Below, in pieces: positions 34,906 through 46,040 of a DNA stretch of 64,000 bases. Position numbers and translations under genes: made by a program. Within the stretch, counting starts at the first letter, position 1; every line of letters starts with the position of its first letter. This DNA comes from Pyrus communis. Taxonomy: Eukaryota; Streptophyta; Magnoliopsida; Rosales; Rosaceae. The stretch is from NCBI RefSeq assembly GCF_963583255.1, contig NC_084807.1:27850381-27914380 (forward strand). Reading direction: 5' to 3'. The notes under the pieces were generated by a model. The model ran no database searches. It was not told the DNA's origin and saw only the letters and a program-made list of their open reading frames with translations.

Positions 34906-36180
34906 CGTCGACTTGATATACAAAAAGAGTGATGCGACACCTATGGCCTACAAAACTAGCATTTCACTTTGAAGACGACTTGTTACAATTATTCAACAAA
35001 GTTTGTTTGAGAGTTTATTCCAAATTTAGGAGCCTAGCAAAGTAATAATACTATGATCAATCAGCTAAGAGCATCTTTAAAGCTAATGTCAAATTTTAAA
35101 TATAAAATTCAAATTTGAAAGTTTATGTGGCACTTTAATTTTTTTTCTTTTGGTTCTCCATCCAATATATCAAATTTAAACTATTATCTATTATACTAGC
35201 ACATGGGCACACACAAAGTGTATGAGAAATTTTTTTTTTTTTGTTTTTGAAATAGAAGGAGAGAGGAAGAGAGTGATAGAGAATATGGAAGTGAGAAATT
35301 TTATTTATTTATTTATAATTAGATATATGTTAGGATTGCATGTAGGTGAGGTTTAAAAAAATAAAAACAGCAAAATTTGGTTGTGTAAAATTACATTTCT
35401 GCCTCATATTTCTTATTCATATTCTGTTTTAATCAGAGGGTTAAACCGGTAATTTCATAGGATTTTGGTTAACAAAGAGTGTTTTATTAATTAGTAGAGA
35501 TTATTTACTTTTCCCAATTGTTATAAATATTTTTAGAACAAAAAAGAAATTATAAAATCCATTTATTGATCACTAAAAATAGATTTGAAATTGTTATCAT
35601 AGTACCACATAGGAATTTGCACTTTTATTTTTATACAGTTATAGCTGGTGTGAACTTTTTTATTTCTTCTTTTGAAGATGCTTTAATGGGAGAGCGAAAT
35701 TTAAAATGTCACTGTGGCACTATTTTACAGAATAAAAATATCATCAAGTACTCTTTAATTTTTTGACGCAATAATACATAATTATATCGCAATATCATCA
35801 TTGTAATACTGAAAACTCGAATCATAACAAATGCTAATATTTATCTTCATTTTTAAATGAAAAATTTTAAGTTCGATTATCACTAAAAGTGAATTTAAAT
35901 TACATTACTACTAACATGTTATGAGGCATAGACAACTCTCTCATCCTTATAATGTGAATAATATCTTTCGTTCGTAAAAAAAAAAAAAATGACAAAACAA
36001 CAAAAAACACAATGAGGAATAGTATGAAACCGACGTCGGATGCCCAATTATGTCGCAAAGCCGAAAAGATCTTAGATCACCGACGTCGACGGGTGCAGAC
36101 TTTTCTGGCGGCACGGGGAACAAGACAAGGGCAGGTCGGTCATTTGACAAAAAGCAGACGGTGCCTTTTGCCGTTAATAA
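34906..36180. other. Intergenic gap left of the DeSI gene
   Basis: AT-rich. Apart from the Helitron at 35196-35500, a SINE-like stretch at about 35835-35975 (AAATTTTAAGTTCGATTATC, then GTGAATTTAAATTACATTA) resembles the repeat at 51545. No gene was seen. Confidence 0.45.
35196..35500 (-). mobile_element. Non-autonomous Helitron, copy 1
   Basis: Read on the minus strand the element starts TCTCTACTAATTAATAAAAC directly after an A and ends ...CATGTGCTAG directly before a T. A small hairpin (ACACTTTGTGT) lies about 15 bases inside the 3' end. TC start, CTRR end, subterminal hairpin and A/T insertion without duplication are the Helitron signature. About 300 bases are shared with the opposite-strand copy at 55992. 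Confidence 0.82.
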
Positions 36181-36187
36181 TTGCGTG

Positions 36188-36203
36188 GCGTGGGCACGTG
36201 GGC
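36188..36203. promoter_or_regulatory. G-box-containing promoter segment of the DeSI gene
   Basis: GGGCACGTGGGCCCC holds a perfect CACGTG with a GGCCC element, about 500 bases upstream of the DeSI ATG. Such pairs are common in promoters of widely expressed plant genes. Function is inferred. Confidence 0.4.
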
Positions 36204-36698
36204 CCCACTTATCCAAGTCGCGCTAATGATAACCCGAGGTGCGCACCGCAGTGGCAGACAGACTGGACGGTTCGCCAACGGCTGTCAGTTCCGTAATTTC
36301 TCGCAACTTCCGGGGTCTGTTTCGTTTCCGAGTTACCCCTCCGCCCGCGAAAATTACCTTACGAACCCGGTTTCTGAGATTTTTTGTTAAACACACCCAC
36401 CCGCAGAGAAGCAGACTTTCTCTCTCTAGACACTTTCTCTCTCTAAAGTTGAAGAATTTGGACCAGTTTAGAGCGAGAAAGGAAAAGAAAAGGAAAGGAA
36501 AGAGAAAAGCAATTGAGCAAATCGAGACGAGAGAATATTCAAATCGTGAGGCAGCGAAAAGTGGTGTGCTTTTGTTCGAATTGAATTGAATTGCTTCGTT
36601 TCAGAGAGGATTAGGGTTTGTCATTTGAATTGGGAGGAAGGAGGGAGGGGGAGTTTTGGGTTAGGGATTTAGGGTTTTTGGTGAAGAATTTGGAGAAG

Positions 36699-39071
36699 AT
36701 GGCGGAGGTGGTGCTGCATATATACGATGTGACGAATAGTGGATCGGACAAGACGAATAGCACCATTCTGCAGATCAACAAGATCTTCAAAGACGGTATC
36801 GGCCTCGGCGGCATCTTCCACAGCGCCGTTCAGGTTCGTTCTCTCTCGTCTTTCTCGTGTACTCGCGCTTGCTCGTGTATGAATGTATGTAATCTGAAGT
36901 TAGATATGTAAATTTTGTATTGCTAGTGTAATTTTGGAGTGCTGTGAATTTGGAAGAGAGATCTTGGTTTTCTTAGGCAATTGGAAATTTTCACTTTGAT
37001 TCTGTGTGTGTATATGTTAATTGATTATAGAAATGGCGTGTTGATTATTTGTTGCTAATTAGGTACTACATTTCTTGATAAGTTGTTTATCTTGATGGAG
37101 ATTTTGATCTGAATAGTGAAAATTTTCGCAAAATTTAGTTATATTTCTATTGGATTCTTGGTATCTAAGTACAGATGGGTTATTGAGTTTGCCTTTATTA
37201 TTGTGTTTGCGATTTATCAGTTTTGAAATTTACTGCTTATGAGTTTGCCTTAGTAGATGTTTTGTGGTATGATGGAAGTGCGTTATTGTTGAATTTCATG
37301 GTCAGCCAAGAAGCTCTCTTTTACGAAGAATGACTAAAGTTTGGTTCTTTGTTTTGTTACATAAGACCTTTTAACTGCGAAAATTAACACATTTGTATGT
37401 AGTTCCGTTTAATTACTTATTTTCATATGGTGTCTTCTTTATCAGCAGAAAGTTCTGATCAAAATTGTTTATGCTTCATTTGACAGGTTTATGGTGAGGA
37501 TGAATGGTCATTTGGGTATTGTGAACAAGGATCTGGTGTGTTTAGTTGCCCTTCTGGAAAAAATCCAATGTACACATATCGTGAAAGCATCGTCCTTGGG
37601 ACAACAGATTGTTCGATCTTCAAGGTTAACCAAATCTTGAGGGAACTCAGTAGAGAGTGGCCTGGGTATTCGTATGACCTGTTAGCAAAAAACTGCAATC
37701 ACTTTTGTGATGAGCTTTGTGAAAGGCTTGGGGTGCCAAAGCTTCCAGGTAACTTTGTGAGATCGTAGGGTTTACTGGCTATACTAAAGATTTATATGCT
37801 ATGCAACTGAGTGTACTTGACCAACTATGTACAATGGTCAGTGATTTGTTCCTGTTTCATATATGGTGTATGTTATGTTGAGATATTTTAATTGTGTTAT
37901 TGTTGCTTCCTTTTGTTTGGTGACTTTGCTCTTGATGTGCAAGTTTTGTTGGTCTTAATTTTGGTCAACTTACAAAATTGATAAAAATGTTATGGTTACA
38001 AACTTGATGAGAAGCTTAAGCTTTTTCTTAAGAATAAAAGAACTGTGCCTCTGAATTTGAAAATGTAGTCTTGTAAATAGATACATGGCATGTGTTCTTA
38101 TAGCTTCTTTTACAGGTTGGGTTAATCGTTTTGCGCATGCTGGTGATGCTGCTATGGAAGTTGCAGGAAACACTGCAGTACGGGTGAGTTACTTTCAGAA
38201 TGCATAACTTGTATAACCTTTTAGAATAACTTTTCTTTTGGAGTCATTTTTGCTTATTGAAGTCTGTCATTGTCAGTTGATTGGATCTTCTTCTGTAGAA
38301 GTATTAGTTTTGTTTCACAATCCTTATTATTACCATGGTATACATGATTCGGCTGCATTTCTAATATGCTAAATATCATATTTACGTGAACGTTTTATCA
38401 TCAATGGAAAGGGTAATTTACAGCATAATTATCTGAAACATATCCAAGAGTCCCATGAACATACTATCATTACGGATGTGTTTAATTGAAGTTACCTACA
38501 GTCTTAGCACGGCCTACTTCTTTGTCATCCTCTTTGCCTTGTGCTTACAGTTCACTTTACTTCGATAATACTTTGGCGAGTTATATGAGATGTGGATAAC
38601 CATGCTTGCTTGACTTTGCCTCCAATCTTTCTGTTCGGCATTCAACTCATTGTTGGTGTGGCTTTAATAATAGTTTGCATAATCAAATGAAATTTGGTTA
38701 CCTGTTACCATGGTTTACAATAATTTCTTAATACTTTTGGTTGCTTCAGTGCTTACATGTCTGATAGTTTTCTTGGGTTGTTGCAGTTTAGACAAGCGAA
38801 GACAGAGATTGTTACAGCTAGCAAAGTAGCATATCGTTTCCTTGTGGGTGTTACTAATAACGCCACAGCTTCTCCCGAGTCTGCAGGAAATTCAAACAGA
38901 GGTGCTCCTAGATTTCAAGCAGCTTGGTTTAAAAACCTAATCACCACAGGAGCAAAGCCATCTAGTAGTTCAGATCTCGAGACCAAGGAAGAAGATGCAC
39001 TCCGGCAGCACCAGCAACCAGACGCAGAGCCGCCGCTGCAGCAGAATTCTAGGACATGGCAAAGTATGTAA
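36699..39071 (+). CDS. DeSI-like / PPPDE domain cysteine peptidase
   Basis: Four exons, 36699-36833, 37487-37748, 38116-38183 and 38787-39071, join in phase to 249 residues. The protein is a PPPDE-fold peptidase of the deSUMOylating isopeptidase-like (DeSI) group, similar by recall to Arabidopsis At4g17486. The catalytic pair is visible: H7 in VVLHIYDV and C115 in AKNCNHFCDEL. GIFHSAVQVYGEDEWSFG and the GTT motif after the strand are typical. A short intron-bounded exon (GWVNRFAHAGDAAMEVAGN) follows the domain. The last about 95 residues are low-complexity with Gln/Pro-rich stretches and no domain. The substrate is unknown; the family acts on SUMO or ubiquitin conjugates in animals. The ATG at 36699 is the first in frame with the domain. 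A dead partial copy lies about 3.5 kb upstream. Confidence 0.93.
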
Positions 39072-39967
39072 TTCCAAGGACACTTTGCCAATGTGCACTA
39101 GTCAAATCCAAGCAAGGGCCTTCGACGAGTCCCCTCGTCGTGTACCAATGAAAAGATTTCTTTTGTTTGTTGAACAGAATTATGACCCATTCATGTCCCC
39201 AAAGAACTGGAATATATTCATTAGATTGCTCAGCTTGTAGTTGGTTTCATTACATGATTTGATATATAGCTGAGTTTTCAAGAGAGTTAGGGAAGCTCTG
39301 ATATGGTATTTGTTGAATGGTTAATTGTGCATATAAAATGATTTTCGCACACCCTTTTCTCATCGGCCGCAAAATGCGGTTGATCAGCTGTATATTATCA
39401 GAGCCCTCTGTAGTGTGACTAGTTTTACGTAAATGATCTTATTTACTCGGAACATTCCTTTGAATTTGTTAGGGTATCCAATCTAATTCACTCTGAAACA
39501 CCGATGGTTCGCTTGGTGCCTATGAGTGGATTGAATAATATAGTTTGGCGTATTTATTTGAGGTACGTCTTAGAAACGAAGAACATACATGGTAAGATGT
39601 AACACAAAATCAACAAGTTACTGGTAGACCGGCATAAATCACAATAATTTCATACCAGAAAAGATCTTAACATTATTGAAACCACATTAGTTTTGATACA
39701 ATCCACAAAAAAATATCGGAAAGATGAGTCAGCTGATGCCTCAAGGTCATGAAATGTCACTGCACGTAAAAATATAGCAGCCCTCGACGGGAAAACAGAA
39801 GAAGAAAACACAAGAGCATGACATTGCAACATTCTTCAAGCCGAAGAAGATACGCGTGTTTATGATAAACACCTAGTACACATCCACGAAGTTATATACA
39901 TAACCCTGTTAACGAAATACAGCTGAGGGCTCTTCCAGTAACATGGCAGCTTGACTGAAATGTCCAT
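39072..39967. other. Convergent 3' regions
   Basis: The gap between the converging DeSI gene and the Lys-rich coiled-coil gene holds both 3' UTRs. Nothing else was seen. Confidence 0.5.
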
Positions 39968-40612
39968 CTACCGTCTTAGCATTCCATCGAGCACTAGCGT
40001 GCCTTCATGTGCATCCTCTGCGATCCGTAGAGATGAAACAGCCTGCGCCGCAATGAGCCCAGCTGCAAATCCGGTGGTACCCCAACCTCCATCCTCACAA
40101 AATGATTCAGGGTACTCTCTTCCATAAGGCCCAGAAGAGAGCGACCATTCACTGTTCCCTATGCCGCCCAACTTGTATCCCGATCTGTAAGCACTGGACA
40201 CCCACCCAATCCTTTCGAGTGAACACTTTGCAGAGTCTTGATAAGGAAAGCGTGCCCTCCTTCCACCCATAAATAGGTCAGCGTCGCCAGGACAACTCCA
40301 ACGATTGAACACTTGATCTTTGTTCAGAACAATTTCACATGTTTCATCTGAGTCTTCTTCACCAAGTAGGACATGCAACGCAACAGCCTCGGCAATTGCA
40401 GCACCTTCTTCATCAAGCCTCTGTTGCTCTTCTTTCTTCTTCTGTTTTTTCTTTTCTAGTTCAGAAATGATGGCTGCTGAAGTAGCAAGGGCTTTCTCCA
40501 AGCGCCTCTTCTTTTTCTCAGCCTGCTTTTGACGATCCAATTCGTCCTTCACCTGCTTTTTCTTAACTTTTCTCACAACAGGTTGCAATTTATTACACTC
40601 CATGTTATCCAT
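39968..40612 (-). CDS. Small Lys-rich coiled-coil protein, unknown function
   Basis: A single coding exon of 214 residues from ATG at 40612. Residues about 13-75 are a highly charged helix (KKKQVKDELDRQKQAEKKK..., LEKKKQKKKEEQQRL) with nuclear-localisation-like clusters. Then comes a conserved-looking EEGAAIAEAVALHVLLGED stretch, followed by an aromatic, Gly-rich C-terminal part (IGWVSSAYRSGYKLGGIGN, GYGRE-like). I recall unnamed orthologues across dicots but no function. A 61-codon ORF lies 162 bases upstream on the same strand, and the gene probably has an untranslated first exon near 42143-42340 with an intron between. Confidence 0.78.
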   Translation of the reverse strand: MDNMECNKLQPVVRKVKKKQVKDELDRQKQAEKKKRRLEKALATSAAIISELEKKKQKKKEEQQRLDEEGAAIAEAVALHVLLGEEDSDETCEIVLNKDQVFNRWSCPGDADLFMGGRRARFPYQDSAKCSLERIGWVSSAYRSGYKLGGIGNSEWSLSSGPYGREYPESFCEDGGWGTTGFAAGLIAAQAVSSLRIAEDAHEGTLVLDGMLRR

Positions 40613-40774
40613 TCAACTAACAACCTCCAAAACGTTGCCTTTGTTTAACTTGCCGAGAATTCCCCTAAAGTGTATACATTTTCCTATAACTGTGTTCCCT
40701 TAATTTTCTATATTAGTAAATAAACTTAATTATCTTCTTGTTGAAAACTAATATAATTACTATAATCCTAACAA

Positions 40775-40960
40775 CTACACCCACTCAGGTCCGTAAGAGT
40801 ACCTCATTTTGCGAATGATGCAATCCCAAACAGAAACAACAGGTGACAACCGAAGGGAAAACCGATATGCACTCACAGATCCACCCCTCGGCATCATTCT
40901 TCCTAATTTCCCACAACCCTTGCATTTACCCATCTTGAGCATACCAGAGGAACTGATCAT
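40775..40960 (-). CDS. 61-codon upstream ORF, possible conserved-peptide uORF
   Basis: A minus-strand ATG at 40960 opens 61 codons ending in TAG, 162 bases before the main ATG at 40612, with no clear intron between. It begins with three closely spaced Met (1, 7, 10), then a Cys motif (GKCKGCGKLGR), then a well-formed basic/aromatic tail ending SYGPEWV. The Cys pair and lack of low complexity make it look like a selected peptide. Some plant genes carry conserved-peptide uORFs that control the main ORF; this could be one, or a separate tiny gene. Conservation was not tested. Confidence 0.5.
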   Translation of the reverse strand: MISSSGMLKMGKCKGCGKLGRMMPRGGSVSAYRFSLRLSPVVSVWDCIIRKMRYSYGPEWV

Positions 40961-42340
40961 CCAATACCAAATGTGGAAGCACTAACGAAACTTTGTTCCA
41001 AACAGCTCACATGGCCTTCCCTGCTGCAGACATAGTAAAGAGAGTAACAAGTTAAACCAAAACTTAACGAAATAAATAAACAAATAAGACACAGTTAACA
41101 GACGTGCAACCCGTCTTGTAAAAGTGTCTGAACATCGACAATCAGACACCACAACCAACACCGAAAGAACCCAATTGAAAACATTTGAGAAAGCAGTTCA
41201 ATTCCAATTTCTGTTTTGGGAATCTAAAAACAACTTATCCGATCTTCTCAATGAAAGCAAAAGATAACAAAAAATAGACACAAATATCATTATCCAAAGA
41301 AACAACACATAATATCAAGATCATAGCCCAAAAGACTTAGCCGACCACAATAAGGAAGAAAACACCTCTTAATCACGACCATGAACATAGCGCGCTGCGC
41401 CATTGAAAACGAAAATAGACACTCACAGGCAGAAGCACATGCAACAAATGCAAGCAACATAAAACAGGAATGCATCCCCCCAAGTGAAGTCAAGCTTCCC
41501 AGGAAAGAGACCTGAATAACCGAAAACTGGATCTACATAACGTCGTCATAGTCTCATAGACCTCGCAAGCTAGATCCAAAATCCCAACAAACACTGAGTT
41601 AACAATCATTTGATTAAGTGTAAAGATACACATCGGATACTTGTTAGTCATAAAGCTCTGGACCAAAGAGTAGAGAAAAAGCTCACAAAAACAAGAGATA
41701 CCAATCGAGTCAACTCCGTAAACCCGCTTCGATTATGAATTACAAAACAACACCAATCCAATTAATCCAATCGTAATTGTATAGGTGAGATGATGAAATA
41801 ACACACAAAAAACCGACGAATAAGCTCTCTCACTCAATTCAATAACCACAAATTGAACTTCCACTCCATTTTCTCATCATCCAAACAGACTCTAGTATCC
41901 AATTCGTTCAAATCCACACTAAACCAAATAGATCCGTACAAAAAACCAGCACAGCTTCACAAATCCGTACAAATAACAGCGTGATCTAATCAATTCGGAT
42001 ACGGCAGCATCAAATTCAAACGCCAATCAATCCAGATCCAATAAAAAACTAATCCAAACAGATAAATCGAAACAAAAATCAACAACTAAATCCAAATTCA
42101 AATACACGAAATCAAAAACGTACAGAGAGAGAAAGCGAACCAGATTGAAATCAAAGGTAGAGGTAAGGGCCTCGAGCTCGGAATCTCATCCGCGGAATGA
42201 CGAAATCGGAAAAAAAAAATGGGGAAGGAATCGGATTCCTGAGGGAGAAACAGAGGAAGGAAGAAACAGGGAGTTGGTGTTTGTTTTGATTTTGATAACC
42301 GACCGACCAGAGAGAGAGAGAAAGAGAGATTGAAGTTGAA
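40961..42340 (-). other. 5' leader and first intron of the coiled-coil protein gene
   Basis: An acceptor (TCTGCAG on the minus strand, about 41022) and a possible donor near 42141 suggest a roughly 1.1 kb intron between an untranslated exon and the uORF-bearing exon. GA-rich sequence at 42310-42335 probably lies at the transcription start. No other gene was seen. Confidence 0.45.
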
Positions 42341-44304
42341 GGGGGTCGTCGTGTAATTTAAGTATTGGTTGGGGACACGTGGCGGGAGGACGGGGGAGTT
42401 GATCTTTGAAAGGGTAAAATTCTGGAATATCTGACTTTTCTTTGGTCTTTAGGGATTAGGTTCAGTTCATGGGTTTGTTGGGGGGCGAGGCAATCTGTGG
42501 GTGCCCACTTGCTTTCCGTCAAAGCGTTTCTATTGGCTTGTTTATTTGACGGTGTGGATTACAGATCTGAAGATTGTGGATTTGGATTGACGGTGAGGAT
42601 TCTAGTACAGGAATAAGAAGGGGGGGCTGTGATGTAGATGGGGTAATGGCAGAAGGCCTCTACATCGGGCCTACTCCTAGGTATAAGGAGGTGGGACTCA
42701 ATAAATATCAGATCTGCTTTCAAATAACTTGTAACGCATACGAACATCTTGTAAAAACTCAAACAACAACTGAGTTTTATTGCATTAAGTGAAGTTGGTT
42801 TCGTGAATTCTAGAACGTTAAAGTCGGCTTGCGTCAAGTACGTCATATTTTTCCTTACAATCTCTTTCTAAACTTTCTTATATCTTTCTCCACCTCTTTT
42901 TCTCTAAAATCTTTGTCACGTACAAAGATATTGTAAAAGCTAAAAAATGGCAAATTTTTAACAAAAAAAAATAGGAGCAGTAACTCACACTTTTTAATTG
43001 TATTTGCAAATTTCCACAAAAAGTCGTCATAAAAATAGTTTTGGTGACATTTTCATTGTATCATAGGTTAATGTTTTAGATGTTCTGACCAAAAATTTCC
43101 ATTCAGGCTACGTTCTTGCCTCCACTGTTATTTTTAATCGGTTTTACAAATTTTTACAAAAAAATAATCATAAAGTCAAATTTCGTACAATTTTGAATGA
43201 ATCAATTTGCAAATTTTGATGTGTAAAATTATTAATTGGTATGACGAAGGTTAATTATGTTCATTAATTTACACAATCCTTGTTCAAGTGTTATTTTTGT
43301 CACGGAATGAGATCCACTCCTGATTTCTTTGTAAAGAGTAAGAAATTCGGATCATTCGAGAGACAGGAAAGAGATCTGAGTCGTTCAATTTATTATTTAT
43401 TATTATTATTATTATTATTGTAAAGTGGGTGAGTAAGATTGGCTAATAAAAGCCATCTCTTGGTCCGCAAGCTCAGGACATAGAGATGCTGAGTGGGTCT
43501 CAAATTCTCAATCACTGTCTCAAAGCAAGTTCATCCCTAACAAATGAGTTGGCCCAAAGTCCACTTTTCCATCCTAGTCCACCCAAAACCCACTCCACCC
43601 CACCTAATAGGCTGGCCTAAAGTGGAGGTCAGCTTTGAGCCCACCACATAATGGACTAAGCAAGAAACAGAGTCATATGACGTTTGCCATGTGAACCCTT
43701 TTCTTTTTTGCGCCATGCACATAGAAAACACGCTCACGTGGCCGTGTGTTGTCGACAACTCGTAGAGGGGGGCCTGCCGTGCATGCGCACTACAAGATGC
43801 TGGGCGTGGGATACGTGGCACATCCATGTTCGTTGGATTTCCAACGATAAAAAAAAATGAAATTCAAACCCAACGGCTAGTGACGTGGTATAATATGGAC
43901 CGTTCGATTTATGATCAATGATCCATATTTTTTTGTAAAACTTTAAAAATAAATAAATAAATGTCAGAAATTAATAAACTCTTTAGTTATAAATAAAGAA
44001 CATGTCAGAAATTAAAAATACAATTATTCTTTTATAATAATATTTTAATAAAAATTAACTAGGCTATTTAATTTAGAAGTAGAAATGCACTTCATCGATT
44101 ACTATTTATTTGGATGGATTGAATAGACCCAACTTGATTTTTAGGGTGGGGTTGCTCTTACAACTCTTCCTTTTGCTCAATAGTCGACGATCACTCGCAG
44201 TAGCAGAGTCCCCAGACTCCCCACCAAAATGTTCACCTTCATCGCCTTCCTTTCGTTTTGATGATCCCACCTGATCTCATCATCCAAGGGCCACAAAAGC
44301 CGCA
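42341..44304. other. Intergenic gap and MinD promoter
   Basis: About 2 kb, with a (TTA)n run near 43390-43420 and AT-rich stretches. CACGTGG lies near 43736 and TGACGTGG near 43882. No gene was supported. Confidence 0.5.
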
Positions 44305-45297
44305 ATGCTCTCTCTTCAACTCCTCCCCGCCCTCCTCAGCCCCAAGCCTTCCTTCTCTTCCTCCCTCACCGCCGCAAACCCACCAAAAACCTTTAAACCC
44401 AAAACCCTAAAACCCAAACCTTCTCCCACCTTCACAGTCCGCGCCATCCTCCAATACAACAGGAAGCCCCAATTGTCCGGCGATACCCCCCGCGTCGTCG
44501 TCATCACCTCTGGAAAAGGAGGCGTTGGCAAGACCACGACCACCGCCAATGTCGGCCTCTCCCTCGCCCGCCTCGGCTTCTCCGTGGTTGCCATCGACGC
44601 CGACGTCGGCCTCCGCAACCTGGACCTCCTCCTCGGCCTCGAGAACCGCGTCAACTACACCGTCGTTGAGGTCCTCAACGGCGACTGCCGCCTCGACCAG
44701 GCGCTTGTCAGGGACAAGCGCTGGTCCAACTTCGAATTGCTCTGCATCTCAAAGCCCCGGTCCAAATTGCCGATGGGGTTCGGCGGAAAGGCCCTGGTCT
44801 GGGTCGTCGACGCTTTGAAAGCCAGGCAAGAGGGCTGCCCGGACTTCATCCTCATTGACTGCCCCGCCGGAATCGACGCCGGCTTCATCACCGCCATTAC
44901 GCCGGCCAATGAGGCCGTGCTGGTGACCACGCCGGATATCACAAGCTTGAGAGACGCTGACAGAGTCATTGGGCTGCTGGAGTGTGATGGAATTAGGGAT
45001 ATAAAGATGATGGTGAACCGGGTCCGGACAGATATGATCAAAGGGGAGGACATGATGTCGGTGCTCGATGTGCAGGAGATGTTGGGATTGGCATTGTTGG
45101 GGATGATTCCGGAGGACACGGAGGTCATCAGAAGCACCAACAGAGGGTACCCTCTGGTTTTGAATAGGCCGCCCACATTGGCAGGACTGGCCTTCGAGCA
45201 GGCAGCGTGGAGGCTTGTTGAGCAGGATAGTATGCAGGCTGTCATGGTGGAGGAAGAGCCCAAGAAGCGCGGCTTCTTCTCGTTTTTCGGAGGGTAG
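44305..45297 (+). CDS. MIND1: Plastid division ATPase MinD
   Basis: Intronless, 330 residues. A transit peptide (about 1-48, Ser/Pro/Lys/Thr-rich and poor in acids) is followed by a complete MinD ATPase. The deviant Walker A is KGGVGKTTT starting at residue 71, IDADVGLRNLD is at 97-107, and the Walker B-type DFILIDCPAG starts at 180. Later come PANEAVLVTTPD, the switch-like LRDADRVIGLLE, and a C-terminal amphipathic tail rich in Phe (KKRGFFSFFGG) that would serve as the membrane-targeting helix. In plastids MinD works with MinE to place the FtsZ ring at mid-chloroplast. Length and single-exon structure match plant MinD1/ARC11. A MurC relic converges on it from the right. No lesion was seen. 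Confidence 0.95.
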   Translation: MLSLQLLPALLSPKPSFSSSLTAANPPKTFKPKTLKPKPSPTFTVRAILQYNRKPQLSGDTPRVVVITSGKGGVGKTTTTANVGLSLARLGFSVVAIDADVGLRNLDLLLGLENRVNYTVVEVLNGDCRLDQALVRDKRWSNFELLCISKPRSKLPMGFGGKALVWVVDALKARQEGCPDFILIDCPAGIDAGFITAITPANEAVLVTTPDITSLRDADRVIGLLECDGIRDIKMMVNRVRTDMIKGEDMMSVLDVQEMLGLALLGMIPEDTEVIRSTNRGYPLVLNRPPTLAGLAFEQAAWRLVEQDSMQAVMVEEEPKKRGFFSFFGG

Positions 45298-46040
45298 AAA
45301 GTGCTGCAATTTTGAAGCTTGCAAGTATTGTTTTGCTTGTGTTTTTTATCTGCAGATGAATGTTCAGGAGTGGAGGGAAATTGAGTGGAGCTGTGTACAG
45401 AGTAAGTCAGTTCAATTTTGTGATTGTGTCTCTGTTAGTGATAGCTAGAATTATAGATTTCTAGTTTTTATTTTTAGGGAATGCAAGGATTAGTGTGATG
45501 TATTTATATTGATTGAGAAACAAGTAAAATTGGTACCTCTCCTTCGATTATTCGTATTGAAAAGTTCATGCTTGATCTTTGCCATTGATGAATTTGTTAT
45601 CGAATAGCTCTCTTTTTCGTTGCACCGATTCAAATGCTTAACTTCCAACCCAATCACTTTCATCGGTTGGGTTCCGCTTCTCCTCTTCACTACAGAGTTC
45701 CTATGGTGTCGATTTCATCTTCTTGAAACGTTCACAATAAGTTTTCCGGACAGTATGTTTCGATTATATGGTGATCTCTTTCAGCCAAAGTCGAAGCTTT
45801 TGCTTTTGCTTCCTCCAAACGACCACTTTAGTAACCTTTTTCTTCCTGTAGTTGCCTCTCCATCTAACCAAATTCACTGCATACGAAAGAGTAGTTCCGA
45901 ACGGGTCACATACTTTGCATCTCCGGTTTGTGTTGTGCCTCAGTCTCCAAATTTAGTGATGAATCTATGGAGAAGCAGAGCAGTGGAGCAAGAACCTTTC
46001 TACGGATCATAATGTTATGAGTTATATGAAGATTGAGTAC
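45298..46040. other. MinD 3' region and degraded sequence
   Basis: MinD 3' UTR, then about 500 bases of unassigned sequence that may include further decayed 3' exons of the MurC relic. No recognisable frame. Confidence 0.4.

Noticed and set aside
36181..36589. Overlapping plus-strand ORFs in the DeSI promoter and leader
   Set aside because: GC-rich promoter sequence; none continues into the DeSI exon, and the domain start is clear at 36699.
44316..45324. Long minus-strand and alternate-frame ORFs across MinD
   Set aside because: They are shadows of the GC-rich MinD coding sequence and have no domain resemblance.
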